64,000 bases of DNA. Origin: Pontibacter sp. G13. Lineage in GTDB: Bacteria > Bacteroidota > Bacteroidia > J057. The notes under the pieces were generated by a model. It was not told the DNA's origin. It searched no databases and was given only the letters and a program-made list of their open reading frames with translations. A program made the position numbers and the translations under genes. Positions 42,049 to 50,074 of this stretch are shown here, one piece after another. The stretch spans positions 6,634,001 through 6,698,000 of the forward strand of contig NZ_CP134696.1 of the NCBI RefSeq assembly GCF_031851795.1. The letters are read 5' to 3'. Positions within the stretch are counted from its first letter, which is position 1. Each line of letters begins with the position of its first letter.

Positions 42049-42630
42049 CTACCGGATGCACACATTTCTATAGGTACAATCTACACATCTTTTCTTGACT
42101 TTCGTTCCTTTTGGGTAGTAGTTTGATTCAATGATATGAAAAATCTGGTCGACGTCATCTTTGAGTCTCATTTTGTCATTTTCTCCAATTGGAACCTCTA
42201 CTAACTTGTGCCTACTTCTGGTGTACACCAAAAATCCTTTTTCCACTTCAGACCCAAAATTTTCCTCTATCAACAGCGCGTAACAGACCAGTTGAGTCCG
42301 ATAGGTCGAATAAACGCGATCCTTATACTGGGCAAATTTGAAGTCCAATGGGGCCATGTTCCCATCCGCCAGCCATAATACTTCATCGATTTCACCTCTA
42401 AGTCCATGCCCTGTCAGATATACTTGAACCTGCTTGCGTTGGACCCCGATTCGCCTTCGCAGATATTCGGCTTGTGAAGCAGCTTTTTCTTGATGAAGTT
42501 CTCTGCCTTTGACGACCTTGTATCTCCTGTCTTCTTGTTTGGGGAGCTGAAGCACATGCTGGAAATAGGTAAATCTCGGACAATAGTGATAATTGATGAG
42601 ATGGGTAGGAGTCAGTGTTCTGTGATCCAT
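42049..42630 (-). CDS. cas4: CRISPR-associated exonuclease Cas4
   Basis: A 193-residue Cas4 protein. The four iron-sulphur cysteines are present: one near residue 17 (YHYCPRFTYF) and three at the C-terminus (CVDCTYRNVC). The PD-(D/E)XK nuclease shows GEIDEVL and PLDFKFAQYKD, giving the D and D-x-K. Cas4 trims prespacers and selects the PAM side during spacer acquisition together with Cas1-Cas2. It is last in the operon, 3 bases after cas2; in many type I-B loci it precedes cas1 instead. It appears intact, but its acquisition partner Cas1 is broken here. Confidence 0.93.
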   Translation of the reverse strand: MDHRTLTPTHLINYHYCPRFTYFQHVLQLPKQEDRRYKVVKGRELHQEKAASQAEYLRRRIGVQRKQVQVYLTGHGLRGEIDEVLWLADGNMAPLDFKFAQYKDRVYSTYRTQLVCYALLIEENFGSEVEKGFLVYTRSRHKLVEVPIGENDKMRLKDDVDQIFHIIESNYYPKGTKVKKRCVDCTYRNVCIR

Positions 42631-42633
42631 GAT

Positions 42634-42924
42634 CTAGAAAAATAAGGCCCGTATTTCATCGGTTACCAGTTTCTTGTCAAATGCCTGACCCAGTAGCTCC
42701 GTTTCCACCAGTTGTTGACGAGTCATTGGAAATATGTATACCCGATCTTTATCCTCATCTATCCATTCCTCAATAGCCAAGGAAAGGGTGTCCTTTTCAT
42801 TGGAATTGAGCGATCCTAAAAACACCGAATATTGCACCCGGTAGAGTCCCGCTTGCTTACAAAGTTTAGCTACTCGATTACGGGCTTTGTCATTGGATAT
42901 GTCATAGAGTACCCAGCAAATCAT
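42634..42924 (-). CDS. cas2: CRISPR adaptation protein Cas2
   Basis: A 96-residue Cas2 with the N-terminal strand MICWVLYDISNDKARNRVAK (D in the YDISND motif), the following YRVQYSVFLGSL segment and DRVYIFPMT. It forms the central dimer of the Cas1-Cas2 integrase. The ATG overlaps the stop of the cas1 3' part (ATGA), the normal coupling, which shows the adaptation genes were once a working unit. The gene itself looks intact; downstream translation is likely affected by the insertion in cas1. Confidence 0.94.
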   Translation of the reverse strand: MICWVLYDISNDKARNRVAKLCKQAGLYRVQYSVFLGSLNSNEKDTLSLAIEEWIDEDKDRVYIFPMTRQQLVETELLGQAFDKKLVTDEIRALFF

Positions 42925-43226
42925 GGCGAGTCGATCAATGCGTTGGCATAGGTGTGCGCATCCAATTGCAAGGCATGTTGGCGAGTGAGGCTTCTACCAC
43001 GATGCCGAATCTTGGAACCTTGCACATATTCATTGAAGGCTTCCACCACCAAGGCTTTTCCGGCTTTGGTGAGTCCCACTCCGTTGGTGATGGATTGCCA
43101 ATGCGTCTGGTTGACACCTTTGCTGGAGAATAGTCGGAATACCACCCCCTTTCAGCCCAAATTCGATAGGGCTCGATAAAATCGTATACTGGAATTGCTA
43201 CAAAAAAGTGGACAGGAGCTAAAGGG

Positions 43227-44057
43227 CTAAATGGCCTGAAGAGATAAAAACTTTTTCTCAAAGTATTGTGAGGGAGTCAGATAATCCAGACTCATATGCA
43301 TTCTCTTGCGGTTGTACCAGATCTCGATGTATTCGAAGATATCCATCTCCGCCTCGCGCTTGGTCCTGTAGTCCCTTCCTGCGATCCATTCAGATTTCAG
43401 GGATTTGAAGAAGGCCTCGGCCACGGCGTTATCCCAGCAGTTTCCCTTTCGGCTCATTGACTGCACGACTGTCTTGCCCCTGCCCAGTTCCTCCCTAAAT
43501 TCGGCAGAGGAGTACTGGCTTCCCCGATCCGAATGGAAGATCAATCCTGAGCGGACCTCGCGGTTGGTCCGGGCCATCCTCCAAGCGGGCACGACGGTGT
43601 CGATGGCCTTCATCGAATGGCCCAGGGACCAGCCGATGATCTGCCGGTCGGCCAGATCCATAACCATGGTCAGGAAAATCCATCCTGCCCGGGTCCAGAT
43701 GTAGGAGATGTCCGAGACCCAGGCCCTCCCGAAGGTCCCCACCTCGAAATTACGGTCGAGGACGTTGGGACTTGCCAGTTGGTCCGGGGCAGTCCGGGTT
43801 CCCGGAAACCGTCGCCTGTTCACCTTGCTCCGCAAGCCCGCTGCACGCATCAGGCGCGCCACCCGTGGCCTCGACACCCAAATCCCACAATTCCTCAACG
43901 CCCGGGTGATTCGCAGACTGCCGAAGCTCCTGCGGCTCTGGGCATGGATGATCCGGATCTTCTCCAGGATCTGGCGGTTCTCAATGGCCCGGCGAGATTG
44001 GGGGCGATTCCGCCAGGCATAATAGCCGCTGCGACTCACTTCCATCACCTTGCACAT
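43227..44057 (-). CDS. IS3-family transposase OrfB (DDE catalytic subunit)
   Basis: This 276-residue stretch from the first ATG is the integrase part of the transposase. The DDE triad is visible: D in WVSDISYIW, D in LIFHSDRGSQYSS and E in NCWDNAVAEAFFKSLKSEW (35 residues after the second Asp). The N-terminal helix region (SGYYAWRNRPQS, SFGSLRITRAL) matches HTH_21 of IS3 OrfB. The natural product is likely the OrfAB fusion made by a -1 frameshift at 44138-44144, in which the frame enters OrfB as GHRHLFQAKRKIYEFIGRHR before the internal ATG. Confidence 0.95.
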   Translation of the reverse strand: MCKVMEVSRSGYYAWRNRPQSRRAIENRQILEKIRIIHAQSRRSFGSLRITRALRNCGIWVSRPRVARLMRAAGLRSKVNRRRFPGTRTAPDQLASPNVLDRNFEVGTFGRAWVSDISYIWTRAGWIFLTMVMDLADRQIIGWSLGHSMKAIDTVVPAWRMARTNREVRSGLIFHSDRGSQYSSAEFREELGRGKTVVQSMSRKGNCWDNAVAEAFFKSLKSEWIAGRDYRTKREAEMDIFEYIEIWYNRKRMHMSLDYLTPSQYFEKKFLSLQAI

Positions 44058-44089
44058 CCTTTCAACGGAAAATTCCCCTCGATGTCGCC

Positions 44090-44407
44090 CTATGAATTCA
44101 TAGATCTTCCGTTTCGCCTGGAAAAGATGCCGATGGCCTTTTTTAGAATGGCCAGCTCCTCGTCCCTAATCGCCAGCTCGCGCTTCAGCTGGGAAATTTC
44201 GGCCTCCTCAGGACTCATGGCCTTTCGGCCCGCTCCGGGAAAGCTCTGCTCCATCCCCTGCTTGGAAAACTCAGACCGCCAACGATAGATCAGTTCCGGG
44301 CGAAGGCCCAGATCCCGGGCAAGTACGACTATGTTGTCGCAGGTATAGCTCATTTCTACCGTCTTGAGCTTAAAAGTGCGGTCATACCGTCCTCTTGAAT
44401 TTGCCAT
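44090..44407 (-). CDS. IS3-family transposase OrfA (DNA-binding)
   Basis: A 105-residue protein from the ATG at 44405-44407 (MANSRGRYDRTFKLKTVEMS). It has the helix-turn-helix of IS3/IS911 OrfA (LARDLGLRPELIYRWRSEF, ~30-50) and a C-terminal leucine-zipper-like helix (EISQLKRELAIRDEELAILKKA). It starts inside the IS. OrfA stops at 44090, 33 bases before the OrfB internal ATG, in a different frame. Confidence 0.93.
   Translation of the reverse strand: MANSRGRYDRTFKLKTVEMSYTCDNIVVLARDLGLRPELIYRWRSEFSKQGMEQSFPGAGRKAMSPEEAEISQLKRELAIRDEELAILKKAIGIFSRRNGRSMNS
44138..44144 (-). promoter_or_regulatory. Programmed -1 frameshift slippery heptamer AAAAAAG
   Basis: On the minus strand the heptamer A-AAA-AAG falls in the OrfA frame (CTA AAA AAG) near the OrfA end, the standard IS3 arrangement. 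A -1 slip joins OrfA to the long OrfB frame. Confidence 0.88.
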
Positions 44408-45193
44408 AACAATCAATCATTTATGGGTTAACTGACTGTCCACGAAAAGGTATACACTCCATACCATGCTTTTGTGGTTATAATCATCGCGATGGAGATA
44501 GCCCACGTAGGGATCAATGCCAGCGATGATTAGGGATTTTTCAACCAGGCCATACAGCATCCCATAAGCATAGTTGAGGAAGGCATTGAAAGGATCTTTC
44601 GCGGGGCGGGAGCTTCTACCGTGGAAGGTATATCGAGCAGGAATGGCTTTTCCGAGCATCTGGAAATATAATCTGCCAGCTGTCCCCTCCCATCCTCTCA
44701 ATGTGTCCGAAAGACCATCGCAGCTATCCGCTTGGCTAGCAGTGATTTTGAATTGAAGGGAGGCAATTTTTTCTGCGGCTTCCTTCAAATCGTCCTGAAG
44801 GGTTTTTCGGTGTTTTCCGAGATCCACCAGAAATGCCTGCTGGTTTTCCAGCTTTTTCCCCAGCCATGTCTGAATGGCTTCAAGTCCTTCCTGTCCCAGA
44901 GAGGCTTTCAATTGTAGCTTTCTGATCTTGGTGGTACTTCCCAATTTGGCGTGCCAAATGCGACTATGCGGAAATCCATCTGATTTGACAAACAGGATAT
45001 CCACATGATACTTCATGGCCAATTCGATCGCATCTGTACTTAGGGCAGCTCCGCGACTCATCAAGATCCGGGAGACTTTCTGGGCGGCAAATTGATGGCG
45101 TTCAACCTGGCCCTCGACCTTTTTACGGACTTCAAACATGGCCTCTCGCACATGTAAATAGGTTCCCGGTGTGTTGATAAATAGGTCCATGAT

Positions 45194-45859
45194 TTACCTT
45201 CCAATCGTGTCAATGGGCAAAACTGCTCCGAACCCTCGGGCTGAACCTTTTCCCAAACCAATGGCGGGAGGCAGGAGCACATTGGTGGAGAATGATCCTG
45301 TGAACACCTTCATTTTGTTGTTCTTGAATTGTGATGACCGTTCCCGAAGGTTGGAGTGGACCTTGACAGGTTGAGAGGTGTCCAGATTAAATGCCTTGAG
45401 GAACCCTACCAAATGATTGCACAGGATGCGTTGCAGGAGGGATTCCCGCTCCATAGGTTTCCCAGTCCGGTATTTGGGATAGTTTTTCTGGTTGAGACCC
45501 ATGTAGGGATTGGCAAATCGGTAAATGAATGCTTGGTCTGCAATCCCAGCCTCAACGGTCTTGCAAGTGAGTTCCTTGGTCCTGACAGGGATGATCCGGT
45601 CTTCGATCTGGATCTTGTCAATCTTCGTATAGAGTTGGATCAGCAGTTGGCTGCCTGCTTCCAGCCCAATTACCTGAGGCACTCCTCCAATGACCTTGTA
45701 CTGGATAAGTGGATATTCATTGCGAAAAGTTCCGTCCTCAGTATGGTTGTGGAGTAGGGGAGAGACCTCGCGGAATTGATCCCCAAAGAATCCTCGGAGT
45801 TTATGTCCGTCGCGTATCCGGAGTTGGATTTCGGGGAATGAGATGTTGGTGTATTGCAT
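45194..45859 (-). CDS. cas6: CRISPR-associated endoribonuclease Cas6
   Basis: A 221-residue Cas6-type protein. The C-terminal glycine-rich loop typical of RAMP Cas6 proteins is present (PPAIGLGKGSARGFGAVLP), and the body has the strand pattern of a ferredoxin-like RNA nuclease (NISFPEIQLRIRDGHKLRGF at the start; PVKVHSNLRERSSQFKNNKM). It cuts the pre-crRNA 8 nt from the repeat-spacer border, giving the ATTGAAAC 5' handle seen in both arrays. It lies 5 bases after cas3 and 3 bases before cas1, so translation is coupled. The catalytic histidine is not identified with confidence. Confidence 0.85.
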   Translation of the reverse strand: MQYTNISFPEIQLRIRDGHKLRGFFGDQFREVSPLLHNHTEDGTFRNEYPLIQYKVIGGVPQVIGLEAGSQLLIQLYTKIDKIQIEDRIIPVRTKELTCKTVEAGIADQAFIYRFANPYMGLNQKNYPKYRTGKPMERESLLQRILCNHLVGFLKAFNLDTSQPVKVHSNLRERSSQFKNNKMKVFTGSFSTNVLLPPAIGLGKGSARGFGAVLPIDTIGR

Positions 45860-45864
45860 GGGGG

Positions 45865-48300
45865 TTAGAGGATGTGAGTATGTTTCGTTTTGTCGGAATT
45901 TCGGATGAAACCTGTATCACAGGCATATCTCTCCGAAAGGGATTGACGATCGATCAGTCTGATAGAAAGCACCTTTTCGGAAATTAAGGGTAGGTCCTCT
46001 GTCAAATACTTAGGGATGGTGAGTAGATGCTGTTGGAATATTTTTTTGAATGATCGATCAAATTCATGTTTTGATATCGAAGATTGGGGTCTATCCTCGC
46101 CATATAAATCCTGAAATGCCCGGAGTGCATTTGATGCTTGAGGTAACTCGATGAAAACCTGATCATATCTGTTGGACTCTTCTATGACCCGAAATGCACC
46201 GACTGAGTGTTTGGAATCTCCGTCATATTCAAGTCGTTTTACCGCATCATACAAACCTCTCGAATCCGCATAGGTATCATCAGAGATGGCTTTGAAATAC
46301 ATCTGGGTCAACTCAAAGTACTCAGGTTCTGGAATTGGAGAATCGGATAATGCCTTTCGAGCATGAAGCCGGGTATTGGGCCCATAGATCTTTGCGCAAT
46401 CTCCCAGGTCCACGATGTGCAGGGGGGATAAGGCCCTTTCTGGTGCGTTCTCTCGATTAATTCTTCCAGCTACTTGGACGATCGAATCAATAGGCCCCAA
46501 ATCTCTGATTCCCATATCAAAATCCAGATCAACGCCGGCTTCGATGACTTGTGTGGAAATAAGGATCGGAGCCTTCCCTGATTCGATGGCTTGTTTGATT
46601 TCGGAAATTCGATCTTTTCGAACGGCGGGAACCACATTGGTGGACAGATAAAATACAGGATTTTGAATCTCCAATTTGTCCTTCAAGGCTTGGATATCCC
46701 GATGAATGTCCAAGGATCGCTGTACGGTGTTTAATACAATCAAACAAGATTGGCTGGTATCCCATTCTGATGTCATTAGTTCGAGCAGGGGGCTATTGGA
46801 GTCTACCTCTTCATGAAAGTGCGTAATGATTTGAGTTCGGGAAAACTCACGGAAAAGAGGCTTTGGGTCCTCAATGAGATTGAATACTTCTGGCTGAGCT
46901 GATGCTTGGTTTGCTTCCAGAGACAAGATATGTTCATCTGCCAGTTCGAAAATGAGGGGCTGTGTGGCTGTCATCAAGACAAATCGACATCCCAGATATT
47001 GGGCCGCCATGTAGAGCATTGTGCCGATGAATGGCACCTGCTCGAGTCTCAAGCTCTGGACTTCGTCCATGATGATAATAGCTCCCGCCAGATGGTGGAA
47101 TTTCTTGAGGGTTTTGTTTTTGTTGGAAATGAGGGTTTGTAGCAATTGGACAAAGGAAGTGATCACAATATCGGCTTGCCAAGTATCTAATTGCATCACC
47201 TTTTGCTGATATGTCAACCGCGAGTCGGTGCTTCGAAGCGTTTGGTCGTCCGCCATCACATCGGCGTATTGATAATGCGCCAAAATTGTGGCATCTGTGC
47301 TCTCGAAAACAGATTGATACACGTCAAGCGTTTGCTCGATGATATTGATAAATGGAAGCGCTGTGATGATTTTGGCGGTGTATCCCTCTTCATCATAGAT
47401 TTTCTCCCTGAGCCCAATAGCAAAATCCAAGGCAGTCAAGGTCTTGCCAATCCCGGTCGGAGCAGTCAACACAAACAGACGCTTGGATAGAATATGGGGA
47501 TTTGCCAGATGTCCGACCACCTCTCTGCGAACTCGTTGACGAACCTCGGTATAGGGATTTTGGGGAGGGTTGAGCCGTTCGAGGAAATCATCTACAGCAC
47601 CAGCTGGTAGCCTGAAGGGTACATGAATAGGAGTATTTGATGCATCTAATTTATCAGCCTCGATCAGCAGGGAAAACAGGTAATTGACTAGGAAATAATG
47701 TTCAATATTTCCCTCCTTGGGAAAGAGTTTTCTTGTGAAGGACTTCCTGATTTCGAAAGGGGGAGAGAGATGCGCTTCAGATAGCTCAATCCTCATCTCT
47801 TGATTGATGATTCCTAGATTGGGAATAATTTGTTCTCGTTGTACCTCGAAGATGTTCGCTATTTCGCGCTGCTCGCTTCTTAGCATCCATTTATCCTGAA
47901 GGTTGTCTGGATTTTCTCGTGGCCAGAATAAGTTTCGATGATGACAAAGGATCATGAAATACGAAAAATAGGCCTTCTCAGGAGTGCCACTTTGGTCTAA
48001 GATATATTGAAAGAGGGCAAAAGCACCAAATCTACTGTGTTGCTTGAATGGCTGATCAGAGGGAGGAAGGTTCCCAAGCAAATATGTCTGAAAAAAACCG
48101 GTGTACTTCCCCAAGTCGTGAAAACCAATGAGCAGGTCAATCCATTTCTCCAAATCATCTACTGAGTAGCTGAAATTGAGCACTGGCGGGAGTTTACCTG
48201 ACACCGTATTACGAAGTCCCTGAATATGTTGACTCATGGTCTTGGAACCTTCAATCGTCCCATCTGGTCCCAATTGAGAATGAGAATAGAAGCTTTCCAT
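45865..48300 (-). CDS. cas3: Cas3: HD nuclease fused to DEAD-type helicase
   Basis: An 811-residue Cas3. The N-terminal HD nuclease (~1-220) shows an early SHSQL, GFHDLGKYTGFFQTYL (HD dyad) and QHSRFGAFALF. The helicase has Walker A TAPTGIGKTLTALDFA (~270), the DE(V)Q box IIIMDEVQSL, LMTATQPL and a final VAGRINRE. It is recruited by Cascade to nick and unwind target DNA. No internal stop or shift is seen, so interference should be possible. The start overlaps the cas5 stop by one base (TAATG). A late cysteine-containing tail (CDTGFIRNSDK) is less conserved. Confidence 0.93.
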   Translation of the reverse strand: MESFYSHSQLGPDGTIEGSKTMSQHIQGLRNTVSGKLPPVLNFSYSVDDLEKWIDLLIGFHDLGKYTGFFQTYLLGNLPPSDQPFKQHSRFGAFALFQYILDQSGTPEKAYFSYFMILCHHRNLFWPRENPDNLQDKWMLRSEQREIANIFEVQREQIIPNLGIINQEMRIELSEAHLSPPFEIRKSFTRKLFPKEGNIEHYFLVNYLFSLLIEADKLDASNTPIHVPFRLPAGAVDDFLERLNPPQNPYTEVRQRVRREVVGHLANPHILSKRLFVLTAPTGIGKTLTALDFAIGLREKIYDEEGYTAKIITALPFINIIEQTLDVYQSVFESTDATILAHYQYADVMADDQTLRSTDSRLTYQQKVMQLDTWQADIVITSFVQLLQTLISNKNKTLKKFHHLAGAIIIMDEVQSLRLEQVPFIGTMLYMAAQYLGCRFVLMTATQPLIFELADEHILSLEANQASAQPEVFNLIEDPKPLFREFSRTQIITHFHEEVDSNSPLLELMTSEWDTSQSCLIVLNTVQRSLDIHRDIQALKDKLEIQNPVFYLSTNVVPAVRKDRISEIKQAIESGKAPILISTQVIEAGVDLDFDMGIRDLGPIDSIVQVAGRINRENAPERALSPLHIVDLGDCAKIYGPNTRLHARKALSDSPIPEPEYFELTQMYFKAISDDTYADSRGLYDAVKRLEYDGDSKHSVGAFRVIEESNRYDQVFIELPQASNALRAFQDLYGEDRPQSSISKHEFDRSFKKIFQQHLLTIPKYLTEDLPLISEKVLSIRLIDRQSLSERYACDTGFIRNSDKTKHTHIL

Positions 48301-49085
48301 TATCGTGAAGGGATAGGTTCAATAAAGGTGATTCGCTCCAGGCCCGTCTGGGATTTGATCTCAGAATACGGACCCGTATAGACCGCACTGAATGGCTTTC
48401 CGGAAGTAGAGAAAAGCATACGACTCATGGATTGGAGCTCTCTGCTTTCATTTTCCTTGAATTCTGCGGGTAGTAATTCTTCAGTCAAGTGAAAATCTGA
48501 ATCGGGGGCGTGGATGATCGACTGAACCCCATGTGAATTGATGGCTGAGTGAAAAGTCAATTCCGCTTCATCTGCATGCTTCTCCGCCGTTTGCTCGATG
48601 AATTCAGCATGGGTTAAGCTTGCGTGGAAATTGGCCGTTCCAAATGTGAGGTTGAAGAGATGGTTTCCATTCAAACAGCATTCCTGTATTCTTTCGAATA
48701 GCTCAGCGTTCCCCGATGGGGTTAAATAAATGGCATATTGAAGGTCCTGAGTGGCTAAATCCTCCGGCATGACAATCTCAAAGGGGATCTGGGTATGTGC
48801 ATTGAATTTGTTGCTTCCATTCAGGTCGCTCGGACTGGATACTTTCAGGTGATTGAGCACATGGATAGATTTTCGTACTGCTCCTTTTACAGATATTCCG
48901 ATCCGTAGATTCTCATGCTGAAAGGCTTCATGATAGGAACCTTTCTCCAATCCCAACATGCTGGCTAGCATGCCCATGATCGTAGTTCTAGGCGGGATGG
49001 AATACGATAAGGCGGTACTGTTGCCGTAGAATTTTCGGAAGTGGGCCAGTTTCCCGGCCACTTCCAGTTTCAAGATGGGGTTCAT
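48300..49085 (-). CDS. cas5: Cascade subunit Cas5 (type I-B)
   Basis: A 261-residue Cas5 starting MNPILKLEVAGKLAHFRKFY. The opening beta-strand, the FRKFYGNSTALSYSIPPRTT segment and MGMLASMLGLEKGSYHEAF are the N-terminal Cas5 signature. Cas5 holds the 5' handle of the crRNA in Cascade. Its ATG overlaps the cas7 stop by four bases (ATGA), and its own stop overlaps cas3. The C-terminal part is divergent, as usual for the family. Confidence 0.9.
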   Translation of the reverse strand: MNPILKLEVAGKLAHFRKFYGNSTALSYSIPPRTTIMGMLASMLGLEKGSYHEAFQHENLRIGISVKGAVRKSIHVLNHLKVSSPSDLNGSNKFNAHTQIPFEIVMPEDLATQDLQYAIYLTPSGNAELFERIQECCLNGNHLFNLTFGTANFHASLTHAEFIEQTAEKHADEAELTFHSAINSHGVQSIIHAPDSDFHLTEELLPAEFKENESRELQSMSRMLFSTSGKPFSAVYTGPYSEIKSQTGLERITFIEPIPSR

Positions 49086-50074
49086 GCGAGTTGGAGATCA
49101 GGTGAATATTTGAAGATGACATCTTCGATACAGTCTTCTGTTGCCTTGAGGTGCTCAATGGCATTTTGTAGGGGACTGATATCCAATTCCAGATCTTTGA
49201 ATGCCAATACTTGCCGTGGTTCTTTTCCGGCTACCGGAGCGGTAGAAATCAGGTTCCGCAAATCGCCCAATTTTCCGTTGGCCACGCCGGGCTTGTATTT
49301 GACCTCCAAGTATAGTTTGGGATATTGGTTGAGCTTGGATCTAGTGGGGGAGGCTGTTGTTCCCTCCCAAATACTCGTTCTGAATAGGTCTAGGTCTTCT
49401 TCGCGGACATGGGTTTCACGGGCCGCATGTGCATTGATCGATCCATGAAAGGCCAATAAGCTATATTTCACTCGGTAATCTTTGCCCATCGTCGAATTGC
49501 CATCATTCATGATACTGGTGATCGTGGGAGACTCCATCAAAAAAACCTCGTTGAGCGAATAGCCCCAATTGAGCTGGATGGGACCGGTAATGTTTTTGGG
49601 GTACCCTTTGATCGCCAATGCGCTACCAAACCATTGGATATCCTGAAAAACATTCCTTACCAGATAATCTACCAGTACAATGAAAATTTCCCCTTTTTTA
49701 TCTGCTCGGATTTTTTTCAAAGTTTCAACTGGAGATTTTCCGATCAATTTTTCAAAATCCGCTACCAGTTCAGGGGTTCCTAGAATGCCCTTCACATATT
49801 CTGAATCTTGTAACAGGTCTTGCAGAACGCTTTCAATGCGAGTTTCCATTCCCACCTTTTCGCCGGATTCAGTATCGATGAATATCTGCTTACCAGTTTG
49901 CTTCAAATATTCCCGAATATTGCGCTTTACCCGTACATCCGTGACCAGATTTCGGTTGGTATCATAATCCATGCGCGGACGATTTTCCTGATCTGGGTCT
50001 CCATTGGGATTACACATGATGGCTTCGTAGAGAAACAGGAAGTCGGAATTCTGCTTGATGGTATTATTGCTCAT
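49082..50074 (-). CDS. cas7: Cascade backbone subunit Cas7 (Csh2/DevR type)
   Basis: From the ATG at 50072-50074 (MSNNTIKQNSDFLFLYEAIM) the protein is 330 residues; a longer in-frame upstream part overlaps cas8 and is not used. The CNPNGDPDQENRPRMD segment at residues ~20-35 is the Cas7 signature of type I-B, followed by TDVRVKRNIREYLKQTG. Further on are WFGSALAIKG and a TGPIQLNWGYSLNEVF segment. Cas7 coats the spacer part of crRNA. It overlaps the cas8 3' end by 11 bases, so the two are translationally coupled. Confidence 0.92.
   Translation of the reverse strand: MSNNTIKQNSDFLFLYEAIMCNPNGDPDQENRPRMDYDTNRNLVTDVRVKRNIREYLKQTGKQIFIDTESGEKVGMETRIESVLQDLLQDSEYVKGILGTPELVADFEKLIGKSPVETLKKIRADKKGEIFIVLVDYLVRNVFQDIQWFGSALAIKGYPKNITGPIQLNWGYSLNEVFLMESPTITSIMNDGNSTMGKDYRVKYSLLAFHGSINAHAARETHVREEDLDLFRTSIWEGTTASPTRSKLNQYPKLYLEVKYKPGVANGKLGDLRNLISTAPVAGKEPRQVLAFKDLELDISPLQNAIEHLKATEDCIEDVIFKYSPDLQLA

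Larger units (their letters stand above)
43190..44461 (-). mobile_element. IS3-family insertion sequence, 1272 bp, inside cas1
   Basis: Ends were set from imperfect 26-bp inverted repeats that both start TGGA and end GTGGACAG (43190 inward, and the complement from 44461 inward). They are flanked by a 3-bp target duplication TAC (43187-43189 and 44462-44464). It carries orfA and orfB with a canonical A6G slippery site. Both ORFs and both ends look intact, so the insertion is probably recent and the element may still be mobile. Insertion length plus duplication is a multiple of three. Confidence 0.92.
42921..45190 (-). pseudogene. cas1: cas1 interrupted by an IS3-family element and a frameshift
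   Basis: Cas1 is the integrase that inserts new spacers. The 5' part (45190 to 44462, 243 codons) is normal and includes LNYAYGMLYGLVE and GYLHRDDYNHKSMV with the expected metal-binding glutamate and histidine. The reading frame then enters the insertion sequence and stops at 44417. The 3' part resumes at 43189 as V-YDFIEPYRIWAE, and a frameshift at a G5 run (43145-43149) follows. From 43145 on the other frame reads VVFRLFSSKGVNQTHWQSI to LQLDAHTYANALIDSP and ends at 42921. Removing IS, one TSD copy and the shift gives ~331 residues, normal for Cas1. The insertion separates the Glu/His ligands from the conserved Asp of YDFIE. Confidence 0.93.

Noticed and set aside
41901-42098. 65-codon plus-strand frame beside cas4
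   Set aside because: It lies in the array 1 leader and runs antisense into cas4; composition is not coding-like.
42935-43261. 108-codon minus-strand frame containing YDFIEPYRIWAE
   Set aside because: It is cas1 sequence joined to the IS end and read past the frameshift; counted as part of the cas1 pseudogene.
43190-44461. The IS as a possible reverse transcriptase or Cas1-linked cargo gene
   Set aside because: Both ORFs are standard IS3 OrfA and OrfB with a DDE triad, and target duplications show simple insertion.
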